A stretch of DNA of 64,000 nucleotides from the NCBI GenBank assembly GCA_948150685.1, contig OX411306.1, positions 234,369,147-234,433,146 on the forward strand, in the 5' to 3' direction. Shown one piece after another: positions 49,154-62,285 of this stretch. The notes beneath the pieces are model-generated. The model worked only from the letters and a program-made list of their open reading frames with translations. It did no database searches and was not told the DNA's origin. This DNA is from Rhaphigaster nebulosa (taxonomy: Eukaryota > Arthropoda > Insecta > Hemiptera > Pentatomidae). The stretch's first letter is position 1. Every line of letters begins with the position of its first letter. A program made the translations under genes and the position numbers.

Positions 49154-49712
49154 CTTTTAAACAAGATACTCCCGGAATTTCCATTGCTTTACTAATCAGC
49201 GGAACATATTTTTTTTTTCTTGTTTATTATTACCCATTATTATGTACGTAAACTAAGGGTTCTTTTTGATGACATTGACATTTTATATTTTCTTTAATTC
49301 CAATTTTTTGTTCGTTTTATAGAAATTTTTTCGATATACAGAATATTTTTTCTAATAAAAAGTGTAGGTTCCTAAAAAAGTTCGACATATTCAAATTTCA
49401 ATACATGGAAGTTCGATATCCAGAGGTTTGACTGTATTTGATCAATCTCTCAATAGTGGATGAACTTGATTTCGTTTCATATTTACAGAATAATTTAATT
49501 TTAATTATAACAATATATTTTACTTTTACTTTTTCAATTTTGTTCACACCCGTCGAACAAAAATAACAATCAATTAATCAAAAAATATGCGTATATTGGT
49601 AACGCGATTCATTGGTAACTGATTCTTACAACTCATTTTAGAAAAGAGAATTTTTCAACACATTGTATATATAACAGCAGCTCGACGCTCACATCTGGAA
49701 TCTTATATAAAG

Positions 49713-49716
<4 letters not shown>
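49154..49716. other. No gene seen
   Basis: AT-rich DNA, nothing recognised. Confidence 0.45.

Positions 49717-49742
<26 letters not shown>
49717..49742. repeat. (TA)n microsatellite, short
   Basis: About 13 TA units. Confidence 0.9.
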
Positions 49743-49743
<1 letters not shown>

Positions 49744-51834
49744 CTTCCAGAAGAACTTTTTACTGGCCATGAAAAAGGGGAATAAAAAAAGAGGCAGAAC
49801 TTTATGCCAGGAACCATCAGCTGGTGCGCCCGGCGTAAAAACAAAGCTTGGGAAAGATGAAGAGGGTCAATCCGTAGTTCTTATGGCCGGCAACTCTCCC
49901 TTCAATTTGTATTATTTTAACAAAACTTAAATATGGTTGTATTTTAGTATTTAACTATTATTATAATATCAATCTATGGTACTAAAAATATTTTTAATCA
50001 TTTATGGTATCCGTAAAGTTAGTAATACATGAAAGTCATTAGAACCGAACAAAAGTGATGAAAATCTGCAATTCCTGATTATTTTTTATGTTCTAGGAGG
50101 CACGCCTAAATCAATGGCCTCAGCAGGCGCGCGGCGCACTAAGTACGCCACCCTCACTTTCATTCCATTTCCTTATTATTTTTCTTATTAATCTCATTCA
50201 ACAAAATTACCGTATTACTTACATATTATTATTTAGTTACGAAAGTCAGGGACTGATATAGATACGAAATCAAATTAAAAAGATAAATTATTCATAAGGC
50301 TGGCTATTGGAAGGGATTAAGCCTTGTGGAGGCGAGATGGCCCTTAACATAAACCACCTGTTACATTATATCTCCTTGGAATATAATTCTCATTAGCCGG
50401 AAAACGGTTTCTGGTAATGTCGACCAATTAATTTACCGTTTAGTGAGTTAATAATTTGATCATCCGTGTCAATTTTCTTGCACTGGGTCATTAATAAATC
50501 CATAGTCATAAATAATAAATCCAAAAAATTGATTTTTTAAAACACAAAACATTTTTAGCACCTCAAATAAACCAAAAAAAAAAAAATAATTTTAGGTATA
50601 CTCGAGGTATTAGTTAAACTAGGTATTTATGCCCAATGTCCAAAATATAGTCGAAAATGTTCAGATTTTCCCTATTTTTAGATTCTGAGTAATAAATTAT
50701 AAAAACACCGTTTTTCGACACGTTTTAAATAATTGAAAAGCTTATAGCTCCAAAACTATTTTCCTATAAAGCTCAAAATAGTGCATTTCTTTCAGATTTA
50801 CATGGAATTTAATTTGATAAATACATTGACTTTACCGAACCAATCCTTGAATGTTTTAATAAATCCAAATAATTGTTTTTTTTTTTAAAACACAAAGCAT
50901 TTTGAAGAACTACATTGTTACATTTCCATGTTATAACAATGAATGGACCAATTTTCAAGATGGCGTTTTAATGGGTGCTATTATAAACAAATATAGCTTG
51001 GTATTTTTATGCCAATTTTGTTTTCTTCACCCTCTGAATCTGTAATTTTTAAAACAATTTATTTAACTGCTAACTGCGTTAGTTAAATCGTTTACCATTC
51101 CTGATATTCTTCGTGAATTCCAGTAAGGTCATGTCCGATTTTGATGTAGATGCATAGATGCATTTATGACACTCCAAGAAAAAGAAGATTATAATTAATT
51201 AAGTAAAAGTACATATTGATTACTACAGTTTCGTAAGCATAAGTATACGATTAAAAAAAAATCAAATTTGAGTTATTTTTATGTAACTTTAAATCTGAAT
51301 ATTAACTGATCTGATTATTTTATTTACGTTCATGGGGTACCATGAGCCAGAGCTATGTAAGTTTCCTGCCTTCCGAGTAGTAGTCATTCAGGTAACCATT
51401 TTAAAATAGAAACAAAAAAATTCAATATTAAGCAGAAGTACATCTTTAAAACAATGGAAATAAAGACAATTTAGTATATACATCAATAAATTTCGATAAG
51501 TTATTGATAAGTTATAGGAGAAAAACTTCATAAATCATCGAAAACATTGAAAATGAAATTTTCATTCATCTCAAAGAACGCTTTTTTAATAACTCTAGTC
51601 ATTTTTATGGTGAATTAATAATGGATAATTATATATTACAAAATTAAACTGAAAATGGTTGTCATAATAATTCCAATTGCATGCAAATGTAATCATTGTC
51701 CCATGAACCCCAAGAAACGTGATATGAGAAGGAGGATCCGAACCTTCTTCTCCAAGAAAACGATTCCTGGTTATTGGCAGTTAAAGCACGGATTTCACTG
51801 AGAGGAGGATAAGGGAAAATAAAGAGACGTCCTG
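49743..51834. other. No gene; scattered GC-rich islands
   Basis: 49750-49905 (with ctggtgcgcccggcgt) and 50096-50160 (with gcaggcgcgcggcgcac) are sharp GC- and CpG-rich islands of 60-150 bp in AT-rich DNA. Neither has an open frame; they may be decayed SINE or LINE pieces. The remainder is AT-rich. Confidence 0.35.
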
Positions 51835-51890
51835 ATTGGTCGGTTTCCCGGCCCGGCGCTGATTACAGCCAATCACATTAGCCCTACCTG
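51835..51890. promoter_or_regulatory. Possible CCAAT-box cluster
   Basis: gattggtcgg (inverted CCAAT) and cagccaatcac (direct CCAAT) flank a GC-rich core (cccggcccggcgc) within about 40 bp. Paired CCAAT boxes are common in promoters, but no gene start could be linked on either side. Confidence 0.2.
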
Positions 51891-52198
51891 TCCTCACAAT
51901 TAACAGGGCCTTCCTAACGAATTTGTTGTCAGGAAATAGCCTCTGATAAATTCCGATTCCACCAATGGAGTATTTATTATTGGTCCACAGTTACGAATTA
52001 AAAATACTTCAACCGATTTTGTAGTATAATCCTTAATGCAAACAGAAAACGTTTGTATGGAAAAACTCATGTTTATAATATATAAATGATTTACATAAAT
52101 AATTAACATGTACGATTAGTTTTTTTTTTCTAAAATACTTATCACGCCTCATGCCTGACATAAAAGTTGCATTATATTAAGTTTGCATCCATCCGCTT

Positions 52199-52224
52199 AT
52201 TGAGCGATATGGATAACAAGCATG

Positions 52225-52282
<58 letters not shown>

Positions 52283-52371
52283 AAATTCAACAATGAAAAT
52301 AATCTTCAACAACGAAATTCGTCATCTGCAAATTCTACTGTTTTTATTGAGCGATATGGATAACAAGCATG

Positions 52372-52429
<58 letters not shown>

Positions 52430-52491
52430 AAATTCAACAATGAAAATAATCTTCAACAACGAAATTCGTCATCTGCAAATTCTACTGTTTT
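52199..52491. repeat. 147-bp tandem duplication containing (TA)n
   Basis: attgagcgatatggataaca, then agcatgatta, a (TA)n run, ttttaaattcaacaatgaaa and about 45 further bases occur at 52199-52345 and again, immediately, at 52346-52491. The only difference seen is the length of the TA run. A 120-codon open frame spans both but is mostly translated TA and not a gene. The identity of the unique parts implies a recent event. Confidence 0.93.
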
Positions 52492-52534
52492 ATATTATTA
52501 GCTTTAACAAACTCAGTGTTATTCTATAGTTGAT

Positions 52535-52650
52535 TGTTGTACTTCGGTCAGTAGAGTTTTGTTATTTACGCATCAAGAGGCTTCTATTATGAGTATAAAT
52601 ATTTTGGATTGAAGGATTTCAGTTTTTGTAAGTGAGTATTTTTTACGAAA
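52535..52650 (-). mobile_element. LINE-J fragment, short and degenerate
   Basis: On the minus strand THLQKLKSFNPKYLYS corresponds to THVQKLQIFQSKTFRT of the 35-kb LINE. The plus-strand block ttttggattgaaggatttcagtttttgtaagtg follows the same order as 31835-31870 and 35375-35410. Only about 110 bp survive. Confidence 0.6.
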
Positions 52651-54087
52651 CGCAAAATCTGTGAGCGCTCAAAACTTAAAAAATTATAACGAACTAAATT
52701 ATTTTCATGGGCGATACTTCACAAATGAAATAAGTAATTCTTTATATGAATTCAAAAACTGCCAATAAACACAAGAATCCACATTCAGATTCCTTGTACA
52801 AAACTAATCGTTCTGATTATGGAAAATAAATTGATTTTTTTGTTATTTTTTAATGAAATCTACAACTGTATTAACAATTACACAAAATTACTTATTACGA
52901 TAGAGCCAAGAGGGACAATAGTATAATACCCAATTTTATGACTCTTGTACAGTAGAATATCTTGGTACCCCATATTCCTTTAAGAAGCCTCAGGAAATTA
53001 TGGAAAGTTGAAGAACAAAAAAAAAGTTTAAGTCGAGAAAAAAGTCGAGAAAAAAGTTTAAGAGAATATTAGTGATTAGATTTTATGTGGAAAATGTAGT
53101 GCTTATAAAACTTTTTGCATAAACAGATTATCAGGCTATCCTACAAGGTAACAACCAGATAGAGGAAACAGATTTGAAACAATTTTAAAGTTTTTTTTTT
53201 GAATTTTAATAAAATTAACATTCCGTCTGTCTCGCTGGATTTCAGAGATATACTAAGTGTTTTTTTGCAAAAATCTGCATAGCGCTGAGTGGTTGGGGTT
53301 CCTCTTTCCAGTAATTCTCCTGACTAGTTAAGCCAAACAATTCAGTGAGATCGCGAGGTTAAATACGTCGTTCGGCTGTGAATCACTTCAATTTCTAAGA
53401 TCCCATCCGATCAAATTAATAAGTATTCTCATTTTACACATTCCATTTTCATATATATTTAGATATTTTGTTTACTATTATCCGTAATAGAATCAGTTTC
53501 TTCGATACTATGCGTTTCAGTTATTTAAGGGCAGCGAATTAGACCATTCGTGATGCGGGTACTGATCCCCGATTCGCTTCAAACTGTTTCGACACGGATT
53601 TGAGAAATTTTTCAAGGAAATGAGATAACCCGGAATGTCAATGCTCATTTATCTACCGGCACAAAAAAAAAAAAAAAAAAAAAAACGACAGCGATGCTAA
53701 GACTTGCTCGCTTCAAAAGCAAGAAGACTCATGAAGTATCATCGCGCGGCTAATATTTATGTACACTGCACTGTGTTTTCAAATGTCTCGATGGCTTTAA
53801 GGAATCCGAAAAACAATAACTTAACTCTGATATATTATTATTTATTATAAGTCGGTTTCATGTGATATTTTTAATATTAATAACTAAATGTGGTCAGTCA
53901 AAGGCAGAAAAAATATGTCCATAAATTAGATTCACAAAACTTTTATTTTTTTGTATTAGAAAATAATAAAAAAAAACAACATTATTTGCTTTTAGTTTTG
54001 ATCCAAAGATAAAAAAGAATTGTGCTTAGGACCACGCGCTGGAAGTGTAAACTTCTTTTTACAGTGTGAATTATTTACATCACTTAC
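52651..54087. other. No gene; A23 tract at 53663-53685
   Basis: AT-rich. About 53520-53660 is GC-richer (gatgcgggtactgatccccg) and runs into a pure A23 tract, followed by another GC-richer stretch to about 53750. This could be a plus-strand retroposed sequence with its poly-A tail, source not recognised. Confidence 0.35.
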
Positions 54088-54225
54088 CTTCTCAGAAGAA
54101 ATCAAAACTAGAAAGAGAAGTGGGTTCTCCGGGCCTAAGGCCAGTAGGGATAAAACCAGCGTGTTTCTGGGACAATAGATCGCAGCACTGAAACACATAA
54201 TCTTCGGCCGATCGTCACTTCTCAT
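54088..54225 (-). CDS. Tentative minus-strand exon ending at GTAAGTG donor
   Basis: On the minus strand ATG at 54225-54223 opens MRSDDRPKIMCFSAAIYCPR and continues with a Leu-rich stretch to LISSEK at 54088, where a strong donor (GTAAGTG, rc of 54081-54087) follows. An in-frame ATG further up (54273) adds 16 codons. GC content is well above the flanks. No family recognised and no partner exon found. Its start lies only about 50 bp from the plus-strand LINE remnant, so it may be part of an element. Confidence 0.25.
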
Positions 54226-54284
54226 TACTATAATATTTTTAAAATTTGAAAAATGGAGTGAATTCAGCAACAATCACAAACACT

Positions 54285-55216
54285 ATTTGAAAATAATCCG
54301 TTTATTTTCCAAAGAAATATTACTAAAATCCTAGAATCGTATAAGAAATTACTGTTTAATAATGATCTGGTATCCTTAAGAGTAAGTCAATCCAGTCCTT
54401 TCTACAATAGTATTTACCAACAAACTCCACCTTGCCAGACTATTGACAATATTCCGTTTAACATGTCAAAAACAATAGTTCAAGTCCGCCTATAATATAA
54501 AATATAATATTAAATTTACCCACACAAACCATACCTATAAGATCAATCCGACCGAAATTTGTATGATTTGTATTGTAACATGAAACTCTGTATCATTTAA
54601 TTGCAGTATGTCCTATTTATTCCTCACTTAGAAAGCATTACATACCTCACGTCAACATCATTGAAAGTCAATTTCCTACAATATTAACTATTGAAGACCC
54701 CAAAAAAGCTAAACTAATGTATTACTACATAGTAGGCTGTTTAAAATTAAGATCTTTTATTATCAATGAATGAGATATTATCTTTTTGATTTTTTTGTTA
54801 TTTTTATTATTGCTTCTTTTTCTTTTTTAATATGCACTTAAAACTATTCATATACATCATGGGGGAAAAAATGAAGATAAACAATAGCATGTAAATGCTA
54901 GCCCATCCTAAGCAATATTGTCTATTCACTCAATAATTCCTACTAAATATCCTATCTCATAAATACGAGAAATGTTTATTTAATTTTAAAAGTTGTATTT
55001 TCAAACAGTTTAATTTTAGTTATAATCAAAATATAAGTATACAAATATTATTTTAATTGTGATTTCTCTTCTTTCTTGTAACATTTTTAAAATTGTATTT
55101 AATACCTTTATACAAGTTCTTAACACTAATAAGGTTCATTGTATTTTTTAGCCAAGCCAGGCTTTATTTGTGTGGAGAACCCCCCAAAGACAAATTAAAT
55201 TCTATTCTATTCTATA
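54285..55216 (+). pseudogene. LINE C-terminus, 3' UTR and (ATTCT)n-like tail
   Basis: Plus-strand translation gives LVSLRVSQSSPFYNSIYQQT, then NMSKTIVQVRL, an interrupted stretch, and PTEICMIC-like residues (Cys codons 54560-54562 and 54569-54571) of a C-terminal Cys/His finger. Remnants of the usual HLE---PQY-like end and LKLRSFI follow at about 54735-54760. About 55150-55215 reads gccaagccaggctttatttg, tgtggagaacccccc, aaagacaaattaaattctat repeated. This resembles LINE 3' ends that finish in pentanucleotide repeats. Stops occur throughout the distal part. The family differs from LINE-J and lies in the opposite orientation. Confidence 0.6.
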
Positions 55217-57773
55217 AACATTCGAACGTTTCTACATTCTTGCTTGTTTCACTTCCCTCTGGAATTCTCTCCCTTCTAATATCCGTCATGCTTCTTCCTC
55301 ATCATCATTCAAATACCTCATTTTTCTACACCATCCCACATTCAAAAAAACGCTCTCTAATAATAAAATTTTAATTTAAGAATAAAATTTCGATTATAAG
55401 TAATTAATTGCTTTAAATCCCTATGTTTCAACTTTGAAAATTAATTCATAATTTTTAAATTTGTTGAATTTCTCGCATCTTTTTTTTTTCGTTTTTTGTT
55501 CATTCCAATTATATCATCTGACGAAAAGTATTTACTTTTTTGTTGCTTACATATATTTTTTGGCATTAATGTAAATACTGATTGATTTTTCTTAATGGTG
55601 TCTTGCAATTCAAGTAAGAAGTTGTACATAGTTTTTTATAGTGTTATTTATATATAAATAATTAGTAAATAATTATTACTTTCGTAAATAAAGAGTAAAA
55701 CCTAGACCATTTTCGTACGAAAATCGACACTTGACACAGTACCCGGAAGAAAGCATCCTTTCCATTATTATTCATAAAGGCGAAAATGGAAAGAAGAGGC
55801 TTTGATTTAAGGGGGGTAGGAACCCCCAAATTTCGCTTTAATTAAATTACTGTTTATTTTTGAAAGGGCTGTTTGTGTAGCAATTCTCTCAACCGTATCA
55901 ATTTTTTTTTGTAACTATATACCAAGGAACAAATTAGACACACTGGGGAATTAAATTTTTAACTTAATTAATTAATACCATCTGTTAGAATTTGATCTAG
56001 AACCGTTTGCATTTTGTGTTCGATTTCATTAAAACTTTTATTTCTTTAACAACCTAAGCTTAGAGAATAAATTTCAGAATTTATTTCCATCTTGGTATTC
56101 GCCTTCTTTATTTTTAGTCTCTTAGCCAAAAAAAATGTTTTTCAATATGCCGCCACTAAATTCTAACGCGCCTTATCTCATGACAAACTAATTAATTTTC
56201 GATGGTACTTTAGCTATCGGTGGGAAATCTTTTATTGTTTGGTATTGTAAATGGATCTACTTGAAATTGAACAAAATTAAAGATATATCTTTCGTAGATA
56301 ATGACGATTGAGAGTTTCCATGTACAGTGTGCCATCTAAAGATAACTTAATGTTATCAAAAGAATTTATTAATATAAATTACTAATAATTTAATATTAAT
56401 CGCTAATTATTATTTAAGAATTAATTAATTAATACCATGATAAGGATTAATAATAAACTAGTTTTAAATTAAAAAATGAACTGTTTCAAATTTCCCTTAA
56501 TATATTTAATAAATTCAATTTTCTATTTATCAATCCACACAGATTTAGATTTTTAATTGCACATGCATATGGAATATACAACAGAACCAATTGCTGAAAA
56601 GTATATTAACAGTTACACCTGTTCTATTTTTCCAAGGTTCGATTATTTTCAAAAATTTACGTATCTTGGAATCGAAAAATGCTTGAAGAAGCTTGGAAAG
56701 AGCAATATGCCAGGTAAATGCAGATAACTACACATTTACACGATTGTATAGATAAAAAGATATGGGCCATTCTGCAAAAAAGATCAAATCGGGTTTCCGG
56801 GTTTTTGTTAAGGCATTTTCACAAATCTGTTAATTCTGAAAAAAAAAAATCAGTTGTTATATATAACATTTTTCGTCCCTGCCCATTTGTTTTTTAAACT
56901 GCTTGTAACATCATTTTATATGAAAAAAATGCCCAAAGCCTCAAAATGATATTCCCTAACCATGCCCGGAGCCGACTTTGAATTCCCTCATTCGTTTTTA
57001 CCTAATAGGCTTTTGAATTTCTTTTTTTAATTTATATTCTTATAAATATTCTGTTGATTCTTTCAAACTACACTTTTGTTATTGTGAAATGACCATTGCA
57101 GCTGGAAAAATGTTCGGATAAATATAAATTTGAAATTCACTCACCTATAATTCCCTTATTTCTATGATAGAATGCGAATACAACCCGTTTGAGGTGATGT
57201 CACCAGAGTTGATAGGAAATAATATATTTTATTGAAGACACCTTCTTAACCCTACTAAAGTGTTTGTATGAAGAATATGTACATGGGCAAACCAGTCGGA
57301 CTTTTTGATTCTGAGAAATGTAGCAAATTATGGAATGAGAGTGAGCTAAAATATACGACTTTAGGGACATTATATATTATCATGTGGATCGAATAAATGC
57401 ATAAATTGTTACTATTGTAATTCCCTCATCTATAATTAAATTAATGAAATAATTCTCTCAAAGTCATGATGTCATGTAGTCTAGATGCCCTCGAAGGCAA
57501 TGTAATTCCGCAAAGTCAAAAATTTTTTTACCTATTTTTAATTAAATAAATAATGATCTTGGTGAGCATCTAGAGCACTGAATTTTGGAGGAAAACAAAT
57601 CTCTGATTTGATCTTTTTTTGCAGGATAAAAAAACTCAACGATTAATCTGGACTTATCTTTAAAAATAATGCAAAACTGTACATAATTATAATCTAAGAA
57701 TAGTCCGTAGATCTAAGTTAGTAGAACATTTTATTACACGATCAAGGAGACGACATAGATTCTTTTTTTTATC
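55217..57773. other. No gene seen
   Basis: AT-rich; short open frames (55093-55374, 55441-55629) have no motif. A patch at 56640-56720 (tccaaggttcgattatttt..., ggaaagagcaatatgcc) is slightly richer in GC but its frames break. Confidence 0.45.
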
Positions 57774-58250
57774 TTCCAAGTATTAATTCACACCTACCAA
57801 ATATAAAATTGACATCTAGATTATTATTGTCTGTTGTCTAAGTCGGAAAATAATGGCATGCCAGGCTTGGAGAAGGACATTACCTAACAGCGCCTTTTAC
57901 CGGGTTTGATTCTTTAACTTCTAGTCTCAGAAGGAGATCTCTCATACAGCAACATTTCTTCATTATGTAGCTGTGTCGATCAACCATTATAATGTCATAA
58001 ATTAGTCTATTACGATCTCCATGTAACTTATTATGAAATCGTACTAATGTGTTATTCAACTGTTAGTAGGGGCACCTAAGCCAGTATGTAGAGTTTTGTC
58101 ACCCACGTACCAAGGATGCATATACAATCAGTTGTACTATCTTTGATTATAAAATTAGGTTTTCAGTAAGTTTGTCTTTTTGCATTTACATGTATATGTC
58201 TTTTGTTAATATATCTGTGAGGAATAAGTCCATATTGGTTTAAACTTAAT
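57774..58250 (-). mobile_element. LINE-J fragment (C-terminus and 3' UTR), degenerate
   Basis: Plus-strand block order matches 35020-35460: attaattcacacctacca; gtctgttgtctaa; ggcatgccaggc-tgg-ga; acagcgcct-tt-ccg; gagatctctcata; ccatgtaacttattatgaaatcgta; gtagagttttgtcacccacg; and atatctgtgaggaataagtc. Stops and small gaps throughout. It reaches the 3' untranslated part but the poly-A tail is not clear. Confidence 0.75.
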
Positions 58251-58575
58251 TATTCCTAAATCACATATATTTTTTAAGTAAATTAGCCCAGTTCATAAAA
58301 TAATAAAATAATGGGACCAGTTTTTTTTTAGCAAAACGTTTATAAGGCAATCTATAGTGGGCGATAAAGATATTTAATCTGTTCAGTGACATTTTAGTAA
58401 CTTCAGATATACTTTCTAAATTAAATGATGAATACTCGGTGGGGAAAAATAACTGACACATTTTTAAGGGCAACAAAATAAAAACAAATGTCTCAAGAGA
58501 AAAAAAAACTGGTTATATTTTTGAAATTGAAGTGATTTGTCACTTCTGGTGAATCAAATTGAAAATATTTTTTTT
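58251..58575. other. No gene seen
   Basis: AT-rich spacer between LINE-J and mariner remnants; the 71-codon minus frame has no motif. Confidence 0.4.
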
Positions 58576-59052
58576 TTAGTGGGTTATAAAAATTGCATCT
58601 TCCAAATGTCGGCTGTTATTGATTATGCATTGCCGAAGACGTTCCCGGTAATTTTCCATCACCCTTCGAGTCATTTCTGGTGGAATAATTGATAAATTTC
58701 GGGAGAGTATTATGAGTGGTTTGCGGTGATTTCGATATTATCGTACTTTTTTGAGAAAGAGGGTTCACACTCGTAGCTGTAAACTCCGACCGTTACGTGC
58801 ACATGTTGAAGACTATCCTACGCCCTAGAGAATCTAGACTGTTGGATGAAATTGATGGGACTGTGGAACCACATTTCACACATCTCGACGTCAGCAGATT
58901 AACAACTTTTTCTTTTCTATTTATTTCTCTGGTGATATCTTAAGGATAAGATGTTTAAACACAGACCTTGTTCTTTTGATGATTTAAAGGAGAGATTCAG
59001 GCAAGAATTCAATGACATTCTGCCAGAAATTACTAGGATATTTGGAAGATGA
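58576..59052. pseudogene. Rearranged mariner-like transposase, copy A (inverted C-terminus)
   Basis: Two parts of one transposase lie head to head. On the minus strand, 58705 down to 58576 reads IIPPEMTRRVMENYRERLRQ, CIINNSRHLEDAIF and ends at a stop: the usual C-terminus of a Tc1/mariner-superfamily protein. On the plus strand, about 58775-59052 reads SDRYVHML-like residues, DEIDGTVEPHFTHLDVSR, then (after a deletion) LFLW, a stop, YLKDKMFKHRPCSFDDLKER and FRQEFNDILPEITR. The plus part thus stops exactly at the motif (I-PE-TR) where the minus part begins. The N-terminal DNA-binding part is missing. Copy B at 62692 has the same arrangement. Confidence 0.8.
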
Positions 59053-59865
59053 TTTGATTTGAAAATAAAATCAGGTTTTTCTGGAGATATAATTTTTTTT
59101 GCCTTTCATAATGTGTCTGTTATTTCTGCTCCATTCCGATATTCCATTTCGTTACAATATGCGTCGTGGCACTTAATCACTGAATTGGTTTCAACTAACA
59201 ACGGGCATTACAGCGATAATATTGAATGGAAAAAGATTGCAGGGCTAGTTCGAACCCGACCCGTTCGAATATAAATCACCTTCCTGCCAGGGATTGAATG
59301 TGGTGAGGCTAACCCGCAGCCACCCTTGTATTTGACATCCCCAATAAAGAGCTTATTTAATCCCCGGGGCGAGGAGGGTCATGAACCTCATGAGGGCGTG
59401 GTCAGGTAGGACGATATAATTTAAGATATTCAGTGTCCAACATGTACACATCCAGATTATGAAGAGCCTTATCCGTAATGACCTGTGTCTATACTATATT
59501 TTGTTAATAGTCTCGAATATCCTGATTGAAGTATCGTAATTAGTTTTACGATTAATGCACCCATGAATATTCTGCATTTTTATGAAAGGTAAAGGAACGT
59601 CTTTCTACTTTATAGACTGGTATGATAACTCAGTAATATTGCTTTGTTTTTTATTCCTTTAAACAGGAAGGAAAACAAAGGTATTATTGATAAATGAAAT
59701 GGTGCTGTGAAGTGTAGATTACGGGAACAATGAAACTAAATACAAACTTGATGGAAGCCGGTAAAGAAATAAATTTCGAAATAAACAGGGGTAATATAAA
59801 ATATACGATTCGTAGCTGAAATGGCTAATATTTCATTGATAAGGATATAAGAGGGAATATGTATG
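59053..59865. other. GC-richer patch, source unknown
   Basis: 59235-59410 contains gttcgaacccgacccgttcg, cccgcagccaccc and ccccggggcgagg, unusual for this DNA. The B-box-like gttcgaaccc has no A-box partner. The 71-codon plus frame across 59059-59274 has no motif. It may be a decayed SINE or rDNA-unrelated repeat. Confidence 0.35.
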
Positions 59866-59915
59866 AACGTAGAAAAATTCAAGTATTTGGGATCTGCAAT
59901 AAGTAATGGGTAAGA
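59866..59915 (+). pseudogene. LINE reverse transcriptase scrap
   Basis: MNVEKFKYLGSAISNG is the conserved F-YLGs-is motif that follows the catalytic core in LINE reverse transcriptases (compare FKYLGSLVTEEN at 5.1 kb). Only about 16 residues are recognisable, followed by a stop and then the MITE at 59930. Confidence 0.5.
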
Positions 59916-59929
59916 GGAAAAGCCAGGTA

Positions 59930-60126
59930 AGTCACATTTTTTTTTTTTTAGTGAATCAGAATGAAAAGGTGTATTTTTCCGAGATCTTAGAGCTTAGGGA
60001 GAAAAATCATGTTTATAGTTTCTCTTCAATGGGTATAATGGATTACTTGACTCTCATTTTCCCCGCATTCTAATGCCCTGGAAAAACGCATCTTTTCATT
60101 ATAATTCATTAAAAAAAAAAGTGACT
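59930..60126. mobile_element. 197-bp MITE with ~46-bp inverted ends
   Basis: 59930-59976 (agtcac, T-run, agtgaatcagaatgaaaagg, tgtatttttcc) and 60080-60126 are reverse complements, with about six mismatches and a difference in T-run length. The interior is about 100 bp, non-coding. The ends agtcac/gtgact are not flanked by an obvious TA or longer duplication. It sits directly beside the LINE scrap and may have inserted into it. Similar tgaatcagaatga occurs at 46076-46089. Confidence 0.7.
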
Positions 60127-61880
60127 TCCTTTTTTTTTTCTTTTCCTTTTAATGCAAAATTTTAAGTTTTACAGGAGAGTAAAAAGGATTTTCAGATGCC
60201 AGAGTATTGCTTGTTGCGGTAATTTTCTTTTATATTTGAAGTGTTGCACTTTATTTTTATTATTCTTTTGACTTATGTAGATACTTTATCCTTAGAAAAT
60301 ATAGCCAGAATAATGCAAATTCGATAATAAAATCGAAATTAGAAAAGAGAAAGGACTTTTGATCGTTCTTCACTTAGGGATTTATAAATAATATTTCCGC
60401 GATTCACAAGCCTGAAAGCACCCAAAGGAAGCTGGAATTGAGATGTTTAAGAGATCTTGAAGGAAATTCATGTTAGATTCATAGGATACCAACCTTCCTC
60501 ATGTTTTACATACCAATCGTTACTAAACTGTCGATCGTTACCAAACGATCTCTTCCGCTTATTTTTGAAGGTATCGGTTTATAAATTAGGGTTATAAATT
60601 TTCATAAATCAAAAAGATTTAACGAAATATTGGATTCTGTTAGATTAGTATGCTACAGTATATCAGCATAAATTAATACATACCACTTTATTAAAATATT
60701 ACTCATCACGAACGAAATGTAATGGAAACGGGTAGAAAAAGAAAGAGCAGCAACATTATGGAATGTCCCTGGAAACTTTCACAAACCATTCCTTCTCCAA
60801 ACAGGTTGAAGGCAATGCTAGCGCCGAGGAAATACAAGCCTGACATCTCTTCCTCGGAAGATAAAGCTACTGGAGGCTGTTTAAGGGCGCGATAGCCGCA
60901 GGCACGCAGGACTCACTGGAGAAACTGACCATTTGCAGGGTTGCAAACTTCCTTTCCTTACAAAAGGCTTTGAGGTCACTGCCCTTTTAACATAACATTA
61001 AATGGAACTTTAGCTTTCCTAGGCCATATACTTTTTCTTCCTTCTTATTTTCTCCTAATCTCTGTTCAGTGCACTCACGCATTAACCTTGGAAAGCGGTT
61101 TTGTAAAATAACACTGTTTTAAAAACTTGGTAAAGGAGGCGAAATTAGGGAACATTAGTTTTTCAAAATTTATTTATCTTAAGAACATATTATTTTTCAA
61201 TTATGTCGAGGTGTTATGATTAAAATTCTTGTACTATTCTGAATCTATCAAATTATCTTTCCCGACTAAGTACTTCAGCAATCGTAAGTACTTCACAATT
61301 AATCCTTTGTAATATTCACCATTGCTACCGACAGTTAGTTTCAATTGAAGGTCTAAATTTTTTTCGAAAAATTTCCGGTCTTGCTAATGCTTGATTGGTC
61401 GATTAAAAAAAATTCTGGGCTTCTATTTCCCTTGATTTTTTATTCATGAGAATTCCAGAACCCTAATCATTTCCAGTTCAATATTCAATATTAAAAAATA
61501 TAATCCGTATCATATACTCCAACATCCTCCTTCTACAATTAAGACTCTACAATAACAACAAATAGAAGACAATTAATATCCATGTGCCTGAGGATAAGAC
61601 GACAAAGAGTGTTTTTAATTGCTGATTCGTTTATTTCCAACTAATAATTGATTTGAAGGAGCAAGGCCGCTCTATATTTTCCTATACAAAACTCTTTATA
61701 GATGCCCTCCATAGTCTTCAAAGTCAGCAATATTAACCATAATTGCGCTATGCATTAAGTATCTCTATCGTTTTTCCAGATATTTATAGATACATAAATA
61801 TAAATGCAGCCCACTATATCGACTGCAATTAAAACGAAACCTTGTTCGATCAAATAAACCTTGTACATATGTGGCACATA
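60127..61880. other. No gene; one GC-richer patch
   Basis: 60740-60960 is GC-richer (aggctgtttaagggcgcgat, gccgcaggcacgcagg) but has no open frame I can support. The rest is AT-rich. Confidence 0.4.
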
Positions 61881-61882
61881 AC

Positions 61883-62285
<403 letters not shown>

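Noticed and set aside
59235..59260. Possible tRNA or tRNA-like B-box (gttcgaaccc)
   Set aside because: No A-box at the right distance on either strand and no cloverleaf could be drawn.
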